Source: Numida meleagris
Taxonomy: Eukaryota > Chordata > Aves > Galliformes > Numididae
DNA length: 64,000 nt
NCBI RefSeq assembly: GCF_002078875.1
Contig: NC_034411.1
Coordinates: 49,845,620 to 49,909,619 of the forward strand
Direction of reading: 5' to 3'
Positions 46,056 through 60,400 of this stretch are shown here, piece after piece. The translations under genes and the position numbers were made by a program. How positions within the stretch are numbered: the stretch's first letter is position 1; every line of letters starts with the position of its first letter. The notes below the pieces were generated by a model. That model was not told the DNA's origin and did no database searches. It saw nothing but the letters and a program-made list of their open reading frames with translations.

Positions 46056-49000
46056 TCTCCGGCCTGGAGACCAAACTGAGCTTTGGAAGGGAAAATGTCG
46101 GATCAAGCAGCTTCCTTGCAAAAGAGCAGCAGTTTTAATTCTAGCTTCTGAGTTCTGATTCATCAATGAAACATAATTGCAAAATACGGCCCTCCTGGTT
46201 TGGTAATGTGAGGCACTCAATTCTAGTGGTGCAAGCAGGCTGCACGTAGGCCTGGCAATGCTGAGCTGGACTTGGTTTCTGTAGCTGACAGGTGCTTCCT
46301 AATATTTTGATGTGTTTTTTGTACAGTTTTGAAAACCTGGTTTGGAAATCATTGTGACTAATCTGCAGACGGGGTTCTAAACCCATTGGTTGATGTAAAA
46401 AATATGAATCAAAATATTCTTCTTCAGTTGAGGTTTGTCAAGCCTTACATCTGATTCACATGGGAAAAGAAATTTTGACCATATGAGTCACTTCAGTCTT
46501 TGGATACTTAACAAAATGTACGGTGTGACTTGATGCATGACTAATGCGTTTGTGTATTTAAGAGTCTGTTGAAGCTAATGGAAGTTACAGAGCCGTATCT
46601 ATAAAAGAAGGCACTTCAGAGCATACTGGTTCATTAACTTTAATCTATACATAATCAGCTGCTGTTTTATAGATCTGGAAAACATTCCTTAATGCCTTGT
46701 ATGTTTTAGGACTGCATTTTTAAAGTCTCCTACAGTAAATCTTTGTTTAAACATCCTGCTGTTCTACCCTTCACCATGCCATTCTGTTTTATATCTGTTC
46801 ATCTGCAAAGACTGCACTCTCTTTAATTAGTACAAATTTTGTTGCTTTCCGGTATCTTCCCTTCTCCAATTTATCACTCCCAAATATGTACACTCAAATC
46901 TTTTTCCCCTTTTTCTGATTAAGCAACTAGAATTTTCTAATGAGAAGCTGGACTTACAATAGAAAGAAAAAATATAGAAAAATATTGTTACATTCCTCAT
47001 TCTGTTTAACAAACATTTCTCAAGAAACAAATGAAATATGTTTCTTGATGAAGAGTTTTTATTTTCCCCAATTAGCATTTTATCTGTATTCCTACTGCTT
47101 TCCTTCCTAATGGATGAAACATAAAATATCCTTTAGAAAAAGATGAGCTTTTTAAAAATTCAGATAAACTAAAATTGATTTTTTATCATTTAAGTAAATT
47201 AATTAGTTGCATTTTTAATTAACCATGAAAACTAGTGTTACATATTTTCAATCCACACTAACTGTAAATTTCCATTGTGAATATTCATACTAAGAATTGC
47301 TCATGTTAAACTTGGTGAAACTTAGTGCATGCTTTCATTAACAACTGGGAGCAGTCAAACACAGCGCTGTTAAATTTTCTTTGAATCAGTGTTTGTTACT
47401 ACTATATAATAATTTTTTTATATACATATAATTTTCATTTCTCTCTTGCATATTCCCTTGACTCATTTCCCTTCCTTCACCACTTTTGATTGCATTCTGC
47501 AAGATCACTATCATGATGTTTGAGAGTGAAGGTGCCAGGAGAAGTCTATTGAACCAAAAATACCTTCTCTCTTTGGTCTCTCTGAGGTCATATACAGTGT
47601 CACTCCAGTCCTATGCTGAATTTAAAGCAGTCCCAGTGATGATGCCAGAAAGCAACTCCAGTATGTCGTTCCACAGGTAACAGAGACATAACGTAACAAA
47701 AAAGAGAAACTTTCAGCCGACCTGTCTCAGGACAGTGGAAACAGAAATCACCTGCTGTGTTCCCACTGGCTTTAGACCTAAAGGGAAGGAACAGGGTCCC
47801 ACTGTCAAGTTTGTGGTGCTATGTCCATGTCCCTTCTCAGCCAAAAATATCCCCTTAATGTAGCCAGGATTAACCTTTTAGTGAAAGGATTTGTCAGTCA
47901 CTATTTCTTGAGCCAGATAAAAACTTTTGCCCGTGGAGCTCCCTGCTTTTAAACATGAATCAAGGCCAACTGCATGTAGCAGTGGGACACAGAACCCATC
48001 CACCTCTTGGAAGATGCTGGTGCAGTCAGGACAGACCCCTGTGCCAGCCCACAGTGCTGTCCTAGTACTGACCTCTCCTTCGTAATGTGGCAAAGGAACT
48101 GTTCCTTTTGCATTTTGCTCATTGTGTTATTATAATTGTTGCTTCACATAGTAGCACCAGAGCATCACCCTTCCTTTCTCAGAAGCAGTACAAATCTGGA
48201 AACCGGTGTTGTAACTGCACTTGTTGTAAAATGACTGCTCAGCAGTGTTGTAAATGCCAGGTGTGTTGTGGTGGCTTTCATCTACAAAACAGTGCAATGA
48301 TCAAACACTGATGCAGGACTGTTTCCCAAAAGAGGTGACATTTGTGCCATGTAGCACCTGTTGGCGATTTTGACATTACTTTGGAGCTGTGGTCTGGGCA
48401 CGCTGCAGACGCTGAATAGGGATAGATTCACTCCATGCTAATGTCTAGCTACCTCTGGAATAAAAGTTCCAGCAGATTAATGTTCCCAGTTAATTTTGTT
48501 GCAAATGTCATTTGGGAAAGCAAATTCAATCCTGTATCCGTGTCTGGCTTGACTTGACATCTTGACTGATGTTTTCCATTTTCTTTAAGCTGCCCACACC
48601 TACTGCACCGTTCAGAATTAATGGACAGAAAAAGGCAGAAATGTGTGTTCAGGAAAGACACTAGGTCACTGAAGTGACAAGGCTCATCTGCAATGAAGGT
48701 GCCTCCTAAGTCCATACAGGAGGTCACAGTGATGAGCTTGCTGTCTGCAAAGGAAACCTTGGGCTTTCCTTTCCCCATGGGCTGGCCAGATGTTGTAACA
48801 GCTCACTGAGAAAATCTAAACTCCTACATTGCACTGCTATAGAAACAGGAGTACTTCCCTCGCATACAACCTAAAGGGTGTGCGCATGTAGTGCAGAGCC
48901 ACCCCATAGAAAGGTATTGCTCACTTTGAGAACCATGGAAAATTTTGGACCTGTGGTAAATGAGGCATTCATCTACTTGCCAGTCTGTTCCTCCGGCACA

Positions 49001-50472
49001 GGCAGAGGTTATGTAGGAGGCTAACGGAAACGCGGAGCTTTTAATCATCGAGGCTTAAAATGCAGAGTCAAAATGCTGCCAGTGATGAAAGGTTGTACTT
49101 GTGGCATCATGCCAGCATGCTGATACATCAGTGTTGGAGCATGTGGAATACCTGTGTGACAGCTTTCACAAAGTCATACATCAAATCATGGGCACACGTG
49201 AGTGCCTTTGAAAAATAGCTTTTGAAAAACCCGTTTTCCCCTGGCTACGTGTTTAAATTCTGTGAATGGATCACATTACATCATCACCTTTATAAATGGG
49301 TTTATAACAGGATCACATTATATCCTCCCATTTATAAATAAAATGTTAATAAAGGAAATAGAATGATGCAATGTAGAACTAGAAAAAGTATGCGTAGTAT
49401 ATCCAGGGTCATGATTTGTAATAGAACAGGTGGACAAACATCTCTTCCCAGGCTTTTCTCCCATTTGCTTTTATGGTGACGTGTCATGCTAAGAATCTCT
49501 AGCAGGCTGGTCATTCTTAGTATTTTTTCAAAAGAACACAACTCTTCTTGTAAGGAAAATCCTGTCAGATAAGAATTTTGTCAACAAATGTTATTATTTG
49601 GGAAAAAATATAGGATTTGGCCTTGCATTGAGCAGCGCTCTTCTTATTTGTCTAGAGATATATGGAGAGTGAAGAAGGTAGAATTCATTTTTTCCTCATT
49701 CATTTTCAACATGAAAAGATAGTGAGCTGCATGGATATATGTCCCAGGGCAGCCAGACTGAGGGATTCTCACTAGCTCCCATTCAGCAAATAGAAGAGCC
49801 AAGGCAGAGTAATGGTGTATGAACACCAGGCCAGTGAAGCCCAAGAGAGCAGACAGTACCAGGAGGACCTGAGGTCACTCTAGCCAGCTTGCATTTTGCT
49901 TGTTTCCAGTTCCTGTTTTAAATGACATTACAGGGAACGTGAATTTAAGGCCCGTTCCAAAAGCAAGGGGAATGAGCATTAAAAAAAAAAAAGTATGAGT
50001 AATTTTAACTTGAGAAATGCAATGATGAAATACTAAAATTTTCTCACCACAAATCCAGAGGTAGCTACTTGAGCCTTGCCAGCCAAACGTTGAAGGTTTC
50101 TCACACCAGGGTAGCCAGATAAGATGCTTTGGCAGTCTCAGTTTCCTACTGTTATGAGTTAAAGCTGTACCTTGACCATAAGGGCCTGGAAAACAGATAA
50201 GGCCATGGTGGACTTCCGTGTTTTATAGCATGTAAAATGTGTCTGCATAAAGCTTACAACATCTGTTTGCTCTCCTGTCATGAAACCTTGAAAGGTACAG
50301 AGGCTCCAGTTTGCAAATGAGCCTCTGACATTGTCAATTCCAGTGTGAATCTGCTTCTGACGTAAACACAGCGAGAACAAAATTGATCTTAATTACTGCA
50401 TCTAATACTACCAAGCTAGTGTCTATGGATGTGTCCATCTTCTTACATATCCTGAATTGAGATCCAGAATGT

Positions 50473-50494
50473 TCCAGTGATCCAGATCACTGGA
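50473..50494. repeat. Small inverted repeat (10-bp arms, 2-nt spacer)
   Basis: TCCAGTGATC and GATCACTGGA flank CA as exact reverse complements. No neighbouring gene suggests a role. Confidence 0.75.
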
Positions 50495-53400
50495 GGAGCA
50501 TTAATTTACACTACCTGAGGATGTAGACCATCAGACAGTAGGAATATCAGCACTTGCAGAATTTTAACCAATCCAGTATACAACAGAAGCAGATAATTGT
50601 TTCAGATAACAGCTAACTATAGGCTAAAATAGTGATGCACCTGATCTGTTACTGCTCCATATAGACTCTTCCCCATAATACCTATGTGTAGAAAACATGA
50701 GTTGTCAATAACAATTGGTTTTCAATCTTTGCATGGTAATAATATTTGACAAAGACTCTTTATTCGTGAAGGTGTACTAAACTGTAGAATCATAACAATT
50801 TCTTTCTCTCACATTCTCTTGACTCTTCTCTGCCTTTTGCTAATCCGTCACTACTCTTTAGTCCTTCTGTTGCTGCAAATGATCCTTCTCTAAAAATATG
50901 AGAGACAAAGATAATGTTTTTCTTATTTTAATCACTACTCTTCCAAATGCAATCTTCTTTCCCTGTGGGTGGTTCTGTAGTACCAAATTTGCGTTGATAA
51001 AATGTATGTACACATAACATCCTGTGTTCATTCATGGTGATAGGATCCAGGGAACTAAGTGGGATAAAGGGCCTTTCATATCTAGGTCACCAGTGTGAAT
51101 ATAAGTAGGTCAGTAAGGAGGAAAGTAGGTTACCCCATCGTTATGTGGGTGAGGGGTGCCAATCCACTTCTTGGGTGCATTTCCAGAGCACCGTAAAATA
51201 GCATCATGACTGACATTGACATTGACTAGTGTCGCCCCTGGCAATCTCTACAGAGACGTCAAGAAATAAATGGACAAGGAAACAAAACTGTCGTGTCACA
51301 TGGGAGAGGACATACCCAGGTCTCGTCTTGGGCATATTGGGAGGGCAGCAGGCAGCCTTGCTGGTGAAGCTTGTGCTTTTCTATCTACTCTGTGCCTGAT
51401 TAATGGACAGAAAAATGACTTCACTTTCTAGGGCTTTATTCTGACACATTTCATCAGCACAATCACTTGTTAACACACATAAGACATATAGTTTTATCCT
51501 ACTATGTCAGAATAAATTGCAGCCTGCAGGCCTGATTCTCTGCCCCATTATGCCAGTTTTATGCTGGCACAATTTCACTAGGCACAAACGAGCTCCATCA
51601 GAATAAAACCAGCACAACAGCATGGAGATGCAGTGCCTTTGTCTTCCAGAGAATGGAAAATAAAGCTCTAAGACCTTGTTGCATTAATAGCAGCAAAAAG
51701 TAGGGCCAGAAGCTGTACTCTGAAGCTAGGTCGTTCCTACAGTAAGAAAGACATGGTCATGGTATTTGTGCAGTAGGTGCACAAATAGCAGGTTCTGATT
51801 TGGATCTTTCTGATTTCTGTGGTATAGCCTTGGGTGGTGTAGGTTACAAGAGGAAATGATGACTGGATCTCACAGCTGTACCAGGCTGATAGCCATTTAG
51901 AGCAATGCTCTCCCTTAGCTCTGGGTCCCTTCACCTCTCCGCTCTGTTTAAAAACATTCCCCAAAGTATTTGGAAGAAGGTTCTTCCACAGTATCTACTT
52001 TGTGGTTTGCTTTCAAAGAAGCAGATAATCCAAAAGAAGTAAGAGAGTGCACATAAGATGTGATGTGGTGTTTTGTAAGAGCAAACAGTCCTCCAAAGTG
52101 CTACAAGTTGTTTTCTTATTAGGGTCTTCAGAAGCACATGAGGATGAGCAATGTCCAGATTTGAAAAACAAGTCCAGAAGTCTGTCTTGGTTTCCTAAAT
52201 TCCTCCAGATCTTGTGCAGCCAGGGAGCTTGAAGGAGGAGGAAACAGACTATTTCTCACCGGCATGGCTTATGTAGATTCTTTGTTCACATTCTTCCAGT
52301 GTGCCGTCTGCCTATCCAGGATCGTTAGGTAGTAAAATCAAACTGTAGTGGAGGTGTGTGTATGGGATTATGTGGGTTTATATCCCATCTTTTACCTGAT
52401 TTAAGTATAGATGCATGTGAGGTTTAAGTTTTTGACACCTGCAATGAGCCCCAGATCACCCACTATGTCTTTTATGATGGTTTGACAACAGAAGTAACTG
52501 AACAGCACATACAGAATGGGAGAATGGCAAATGCCATGTTAAGCAAAGACAAAATATAAATGACTTCAATGATCTCAGCTATTTAAAAAGTATGCTGAAA
52601 AGAAAATAGTGTGCTATTGGGTATTTTTTGTAAGCATTTCTTCTCACTCCTGTCATTTCTGATTATTTAGTTCAATAGTTTTTGTCTTGCTCTCTTTACT
52701 TTGTTCTGGCCCTATCTTAGGGCTGCAGAGCTCTTACAAATATCAGAAGAAGTACTATTATCTGACTTTCCTGCGTGCAGCAGAACATGTGATCCAAGAA
52801 CATCCTTCCTCTCTACTTCCCATCTCTCTAGATAACAGCCCTCTGCAGAATTCAATTCAGTTATTATGCAGTGCTTTTAAAACCCTGCTTCTTCCTTTGC
52901 TGGGAGTTCGAGGCCAGTGGTATTTTTGAATTAGTGTGATTCCCTTACATGTTCTGAATTTTTTGTTGGCCTGTGTATGGTTCTTGCATGGTATAAAAAA
53001 GATAAAACTCAACCAAATCTAAGATAAGAGTAACTGAACATAGCTGCTTGAAAATGGCTTGACTCAAGCCTTCTCAGGAAACTTATTTAAGTTCAGTATA
53101 TGTGTCAGCCACATATAGGCTTTCCCTTAGGAATAGATACTACATTCTATAATATGTGTATATGAATTAGCTTTCAGGGCAAATTTTTAGTTCCAGGTAG
53201 AAAATGTCAGAGCTCTTAAACAGATTAAGTCCCAAATTCATTATAAAGTAGACAAGCAATGTGAATCTCTTTGCCTTTTAACTCATTTACTGTGTGGTTG
53301 TAACTCAGCGCAACAGGGGTTACTTCTGCAGAACTACAGTGATGCCCAGGTCCAGTCCCTGGACTGAAGTCCCTCACTGGACTGTGTCTCTCCTCTTCAG

Positions 53401-55090
53401 CTCACTTACCTGTGTACGACACTGTTTATTTTCCAGTTAATTTTGGATATTACATATTGGATAGCAAATCAATTGTGAAGAAGACTTCCTAGCAGGTGGG
53501 ACTGTATGGCACATTAAACTGCTGCTGAATAACTATAAAGGGTGCTTTAAATCAGTGCATTCATAAAAGCTCTGAAAAGCAGAATTGCATCTTCATATGG
53601 GCATATTTCACACACTTACACCTTGTTCTTTTGTATTAAATGCCTTTGTGCATGTGATTTCCTTGTACTGAAGGCAGGCTAGACTTTTAACATGTGCTGA
53701 GTCAAAGGAAGGGCAGCAAATGTTGCAAGTTGGTACAAAGGAACCTCAGTAGGAAAGGGAAACTTTGAACATCCAGCAGCCATCTCAAGTATGCATTATG
53801 AGAAAAACAGACTTTGAACACTCCTTAGGCAGTTTTACAAGGTAACAGAATGATACGCAATCGTACATATATCTCTACCACCATGCAATCATTTGTAGGA
53901 AATCCACTGATTTTTTTTGTTGTGCTGGTATCCTCATAAGATCTGTGAATAATAAGAAATGGTGAAGAATAATGAAGTTGCTGGACTAGCACGTATATAC
54001 CAGGACTACAGAAGAAATCTGATAAAAAATGGTTATATTTTCATTAAGGTCAGTTTCTCAGTGTCCTTCTAGTAGGCCATGCAGTGTTTTTCTTTGACAA
54101 AGAGAGGGTCTTAATCCAGCCCCCTAAGGTCAGTAATGCTAGATATCAGTTTCTTGATCCAGTATTTTTGTTTTATCTCCATCTATGTCCAATCACATAC
54201 CAGCATGACCTTTTCATAGCAGTTGTTGGGGTAAGTTACTCATTTGAGAGGGACCTTCCTTATTATTGACACGGCAAAACCCTTTTGCAGAGATCTACTG
54301 TGTGATCTCAACTACTATAATTGCAAATTGCACACAAAATTTGGAGGCCTTCATTTGCAAATGGTCCAGAGCTTAGATAACAGTTTGCAACATGGTCTTC
54401 CTGAGGCTTGGAAAAATCCTAGTCACTCAGTCTCAGTAAGTGCACTTGCAAAGAATGGATGATTGTATTCATCTAGAAGCTTCAGGAGGGTCGTGACAAC
54501 TGGTTGTTCAGTGTTTACAAAAGGATCTGATAATTAGATATGCTCCAGGCTGCTTGTGTCCTGAACATAAAGCATTAGATTATCTTAATACAGAATTAAA
54601 AGGCTTCCTGTCTCCAGGGACTGTTCCCCCTAGATGTAATGCATACTTGTAAAATTAATGCCCAGAAAGCACAGTTAGATTCTGTGGTTTGCATAACTGC
54701 CTCAGAAGCACATGGTCCCCCTAGTGAGGAAAAGCAAAGTCTCTCAGTAGGCAGGACTGAGTAGAGGTGCCATATATTTGTTTCTTACCTCTTGACATCT
54801 CCTACCAATTTTGTTTTGTCTCAAGAAGTCCTCAGAGACTGTAGCTGGGGCCTTCTGGAGATAAAATTCATTAGCCCTTGCTGTTCTTGGTTCAGAGACT
54901 CAACTTTTGAGGAGAACTGTGCTAACTTACTTGGCATTACAGGCTTTATTTCAAGCTGCCCCATGTCAAACCAAACTTTGCTAATGTGGGTATAATGTGC
55001 TCAAACCAGGTACGTCCTCCTGAAACCATTTAGAGCTGTGTGGACAGAGTTCCTTGAAAAGAAACCAAACAACCAACACACTACTGATTC

Positions 55091-55171
55091 TTTATATATA
55101 TATATATATATATATATTTGCATTTATATATAGGTATATATCCACCTGTATTTCTATATATCTATATATAA
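55091..55171. repeat. TA dinucleotide microsatellite with degenerate flank
   Basis: A pure TA run of about 12 units (55093-55117) is followed by interrupted TATATA and CTATATA segments to 55171. It is likely polymorphic and of no coding significance. Confidence 0.9.
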
Positions 55172-56868
55172 TTAAAAGCAATTTGCTTGAGAACTGTAAC
55201 AAAGGAAAGTCTAAATTTATAATGATGTGAGTCTGAGAGAGAGGGGAAAAAAAGCAAAAATTGCATAGGGCGTAAACTTCTTCTGGATTTCGAACTCAAG
55301 CCAACATACAATATTTAAGGCTGGTGATTTTCAAGAGCTTCCAAAACATGTACAAGATAGAAAATGAAATACACAGTCAAATCTTGACAGGTTTATTCAA
55401 CAAATGCAGTCAGCTGGCTGCAATTGATGAGTCTGTGGTCCATTGCAAGAAGAATCTTGCTGGAATTCTGCAAGGGAACGAACCTGAACCAGTTGGAGAA
55501 GAGAAATCATCTGTTCCGATGGGTTATTTCTGGATGTTTGTTGCACTCTCCCTATAAACTTGTGTTATATTTTCCTACATTCATCCCCCCTTTATAAACA
55601 GTATGAGCAGGTCCTTTTTCTGTCTCCATATGCTCCATTATGGCTTTATCATAAAAACCTTCTTCAGACCAAGTTTTCCACTATCTCCATTTCTTTCCCA
55701 GGTCTTCTACCTTTATTTATCACACCAGCTGAGAAGAAAGCAGTGTGTTTTGTGTTTTTTTTTTTCAGAAGCCATACAAAATCTGCTGTTTAGGCCACCA
55801 ACTACATTAGTGCTAGTTGGCCAAAAAATCCCTTCAGAGCAAACAAACCAAATGGCAATGACAGACTTTTCATTAGTTGCAGCATTAATGTGGCTACTTC
55901 TCTAGATCCTTAAGAATTTTATGCTAAATGCGGGCAGCTTTGAGATCTCCTTCACTACATTTGTTCTAAATGAATTTAAGAAAACTGATAGGCATCTAGA
56001 TTGACAGCAGCCTTGTTTCGACTGAAAGCAAGTAAGTGTTTTTAAAAATCTTATCATTTGTGTTTTATGGTTAACAGATCTGGATTTTGTATCATTTTTG
56101 TTACAGGTCCATTTTTATGATATACTTCATAATATAATGGTATCAAAAAGGACTAAGGCCAGGAGCTAAGGCATAGATCAGTTGTCACATCAACTTCCAT
56201 GTAGCCCAAGAGATATGATGCTGTGTTCTAAATAAAACTGACTTAAAACCCCTTGGTCACAAATTAATATGCTCAAGTGACATGTGGTTAAAAAAAAAAC
56301 AAGAAAGGCATGGAATGTGTGCTGGTCAGCCTCGACCCATGAGAACCACCTGCAGCATCCAGTTTTGCTAAGTCCAGAAATTCTTTTACTTAGCATCATC
56401 TTAACGCAGGCTGTTCTTCCTCCTTGCTCCCATATGCAAAAAGAGTCTAAATTTTTCACACAGTTCAGACTCATAAGTAAAACACATCACATATAGATTT
56501 CTTTATTGCTTGGTCTTCTGTCCCAAAAAGCAGTGTATACTTGTCTTTGCATCTCCTTTTTTTTTAACCAGACATCATACCTAATGCCTCTCTGAAAGTG
56601 TATGTTTCTCAGCCAGCCCTGAGTGATCAGCCTTCTCACCAGCAAACCCTCTATGTGGCCTGAAATGCTTGTTCAGTCTTTGAACAGTTCTGCTGGAATG
56701 TCAAATGGTTCAGCAATGCCCATTTTCGCCAATTCATAAGGAGAAGCAAGCTGAGTCTTCATGTAATGCTCATCTTACAAGAAAGAGGAGAAAAAGTAAT
56801 TCTCCCAAAGAAAGCTTCAAAATTTCTCTCTGAGGAGGGATAAATTTGCTATCTATGAATATGTGAGA

Positions 56869-57470
56869 TTCATAGGATCACAGAATGGTGTGAGTTGGAA
56901 GGACTTTAAAGATCACCTTGTTGTAAACACCCTGTCATAGGTAGGGACACATTTCACTAGATCAAATTGTCCAAACCTGCATCCAACCAGGGAGGGAGAA
57001 TCCACAGATTCTCTGGACAACCTGTTTCAGTGCCTTATCAACATTATAGTGAAGAATTTCTTCCTTATATATAATCTAAACCTACTCTTTCAGTTTAAAG
57101 TCATTACTACTTGTCCTATCACTACACTCTCTGATAAAGAGCCCTCCAATTTTCCTGTTGGCCCCCTTTGGGCACTGGAAGTCTGCTCTAAGGTCTCTCT
57201 GGAGGCTTCTCTTTTCCAAGCTGAACAAGCCCAGCTCTCACAGCTTGTCTTCAGAGGAGAGATGCTTCAGCCCACTTATCGTCCTCATAGACCTCCTCTG
57301 GTCTTGTTCCTACAGATCCACGTATTTCTTGTGCTGTGGGCCCCAGAGCTGAATACATACACCAGGTGGGGGTCTCATAGGAGCAGAACAGAGGGGGACA
57401 ATCACCTCCTTCGGCCTGCTAGCTTCACTTCTTTTGATGCAGCCAAAGTTATGTTTGGGTTTCTGGAGAA
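56869..57470 (-). mobile_element. CR1 LINE 3' fragment, about 0.6 kb
   Basis: It begins with a diverged reverse-complement CR1 end (ATTCATAGGATCACAGAATG). The full 3' UTR order follows: a GTAGGGACACATTTCACTAG block, GAAGAATTTCTTCCTTATAT, a stretch ending CAAGCTGAACAAGCCCAGCT and the GGGCCCCAGAGCTGAATACA block. It closes with CTTTTGATGCAGCC and the decayed sequence after it. Open frames at 57049-57483 are by-products of this repeat. Confidence 0.9.
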
Positions 57471-60400
57471 GGAAAACATCTGAAGAGAAATTTAATCTAG
57501 AATATATTACTTAAGCTTTAACAAATAGATATGAACTGACAATGAAAGTCTGCAGCCTCATTATTCAAAGATTTCTAATTGACAGAGTGATAAGATAATG
57601 AAGGATTAGAACTGCAAAGGAAATAAAAACCTGGTAAATGAAGCTCAGTGAACATAAGGGAAAGATAAAACTCAATCACCAAACATCTGTGCCTGCTGGC
57701 CTAGTAGTGCCTTCCATCCTGAACTCTTGCTCTCACCCTGATTCCTCTGCCTGACTCAGGAGCTGAAGGTTCATTTAGCTGGCAAGTGTCTGCTGTGAGT
57801 CACTACATGCAGAACTACCCCTTTGTGGGGAGACCAGTGTGTGAAAAGATCCCAATGTTGCCTAATGTAAGTGGTCTGTGCCACAAAGTGTCATCTCTGC
57901 CATGTTCACATGGCCCTCATTTTTGGTCCTATGTGTAACCCCTGCTGCTGCGAGAGATGTTCTGTAATTACAGTACTGTCTGCAGCTTTCAGCTTGTTCC
58001 TAGTTCCCTAGCAAACTCCTTCAAATTCACCATCAGCCCTTGTCTGACAGCAGCTCTTTCCTAAACCACGTCCCTGGAAGCTCTTGTGCTGGCAAAGACT
58101 CTATCAGAATTTCCAATAGAATTATTCACATGGCCCTCTCTTCCTGTGAAAATCAAAAAAGAAATAGATTTCATGGTGATGAATATCCTAGGAACCCTAG
58201 GAAGGAAGGAAAACTACTAAACCAGCTAGTCTATTGCAAATCCCCCAAAGGTCTAAAATGACATCTACAGCATAAAACTAAAATGGAGGACCATGAAAAA
58301 TGGGTCTTTGCCTTAATTCTGGATGGCCTGTTCTAAATAAGTAAAAGTAGATTTGTAGGTCACACATTACTAGACCCTAGACATTGTGTTTTGTGATTGC
58401 TTATCTTGCAAAGCAAGAGCACAGACCAGCACAACCCTTTTAAAGGCTCTGTTCCTCATCAGGATTTAATTATAAAAATTCTGTATGCTGCAGAAATTTG
58501 TGGCCTGGGAATCAGTGGTACAGGCTTACTATGTAAAAGGATACCAGCCTGCTTCTCAGACACGTAACTCTGACCCTTTTCTCTTCTTTAGCACTCTCCT
58601 GGAGCAACTGCTGGCAAACAGAATAAATAAGTCATTGCTGGGCAGCTCCATGAATCCAAATACTACAGTGCATAGGAAAGAGCAATAGCATAATTTTCCT
58701 TTTGCAGGAAGAAATTCAATCATGTATACTAGGTTAAGCTAGGACACTTGGCATACCTAGAAATCCTTTTATAAATGCAGTCTTTTGCATCTCAATGTTT
58801 TTCAGTATCTAGCAGATAGTTATTATTTGTTGGTTTTTTTTGTCTTGTTTTCCTTCTAAGTAACCAGTAGCTTTTGAGATTCATTCAGCCTTTTGCTTTG
58901 TATGTACAAGTGTTCAGAGTTTGCATGATACTTCTCCTACTTCTTTGCATTTCACATGCTAACAAGGTCCAGACACAGTGCTTGGGTAAGAAGCCTCCAA
59001 AGAAGCTGTGCATTTTCACAAAAGCTTGTGTTGGCAGTTTGGGTCTGGACTCAGGAAGACATCTTAGTTCAGGAAAACACATAGGCACATACTTTAGCCT
59101 ATTAAAACCTGGAACTTAATTAGAGCGTGCTTTTTTTTTTTTTTTTTTTTTTTTGGATCCTGTAGTGGATCAATGTAAAAACAAGTCACAACTGCCTGGC
59201 TCTTCCGTGGCTTTGAATGTTAGGCTAGATAGGAAGGAGAGATGAAAACCACTGAAATGAGTAATAATATTATATGTTTTTAATGCGCCTCAGAACTCAT
59301 GCCAAAAATCTGGGCCACATAATGTTGGTTGCATGAAGAACTAAGACCTTGTTGTAGTGTTTACAAGGCCTTGTCTATGTGACAGATATATTTTTAAGAA
59401 AACATTGATTATGCATTTTAAACTAATACTTTAAACATGATATGGTACCTATTAAGAACTCAAAGAGAAAATAATCTGCAATATTAGTAATATGACATTG
59501 CTTGTATCCTTTCTTTATGAATAATAGATGCAGCTCTGAAATTGCAACGGAAGAAGTACAAATGCAAAAGTTCCCTTAAACAGCACGTTTGTTTTATTAA
59601 GATGATACATGTAAAAAATCACTGTCTTATCGTATAATAAGTCTACCCCCTCATTCTATTTGGAACATGCCAGCTGCTACCAAGGGACAAAGGGAAGACT
59701 ACTCTTTTTTTCTTAGCAGTAGTGGGATAACGGATTTTTCTGAGAACTGGAATTGTATTCTGATCAGTAGAAGAGGAAGGAAAGATCAGAATGAGAACAG
59801 AAGCAAAGTGCTGACTCCTAAATTGTGGAGAGCACAGTCCATTTTAGGAATTGTCTTGCAGGTTTGCATAAGCTAATAGAATAAGGCAAGTGGAGAGTCT
59901 GTAAACACCCTGCTGCGCAAGATAAGCTACACTGTGACTGCTGTATCTTCCATTCCAGTGATGATATCAGTGCTAGCAGAAATACTGGTCTTGGTTTGGT
60001 TTGGAGGGAGAGGTTGTGTCAGCAGTCCTGGCAGTTCTGCCACTTTAGATTTGAAAAATGATAATGGCTAAATGTGATAAAGGCTTGAAAAAGCCTTTGA
60101 CATTGAGTCCCACCAGCCATCTCCCCGCCAAGGTTTTGAGAATACGAATCTGTGCTACACTCCAAAGTTTTAATATCTTAAATTATTTGAATTATTAAAT
60201 TAATTGAATTATTATCTCCCAAGAGCCCAATGGCCTGGCTTTGCCTTGTGCACAGGGAGCTGTTAGGAAGAGCTTTAGGAAACTGGAATTAGGCATGATT
60301 GTGTATTCCAAAGCCTTTGTCTTCCCCTTCCATTGGTGCCCCCACCAGAGGATATGCTCGCATAATTGTCATTTTTGAAAATGAAAACATTTCCCTTTGG

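Larger units (their letters stand above)
45054..56868. other. Long intergenic stretch
   Basis: No convincing exon. The part from 45060 to 45700 is GC-richer with overlapping frames on both strands but no domain. The part from 47100 to 47300 is extremely AT-rich. AP-1-like sites, a small inverted repeat and a TA microsatellite are listed separately. Confidence 0.4.

Noticed and set aside
48087..48311. Cysteine-rich small frame (CCNCTCCK...CCKCQVCCGG)
   Set aside because: The cysteines come from local reiteration of TGTTGTAA/TGT-type words rather than a spaced metal-binding or disulphide pattern. There is no signal peptide or second exon. I would reconsider if a transcript were found.
57049..57483. 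144-residue plus-strand frame
   Set aside because: It lies inside the minus-strand CR1 3' UTR fragment at 56869-57470 and is antisense repeat sequence.
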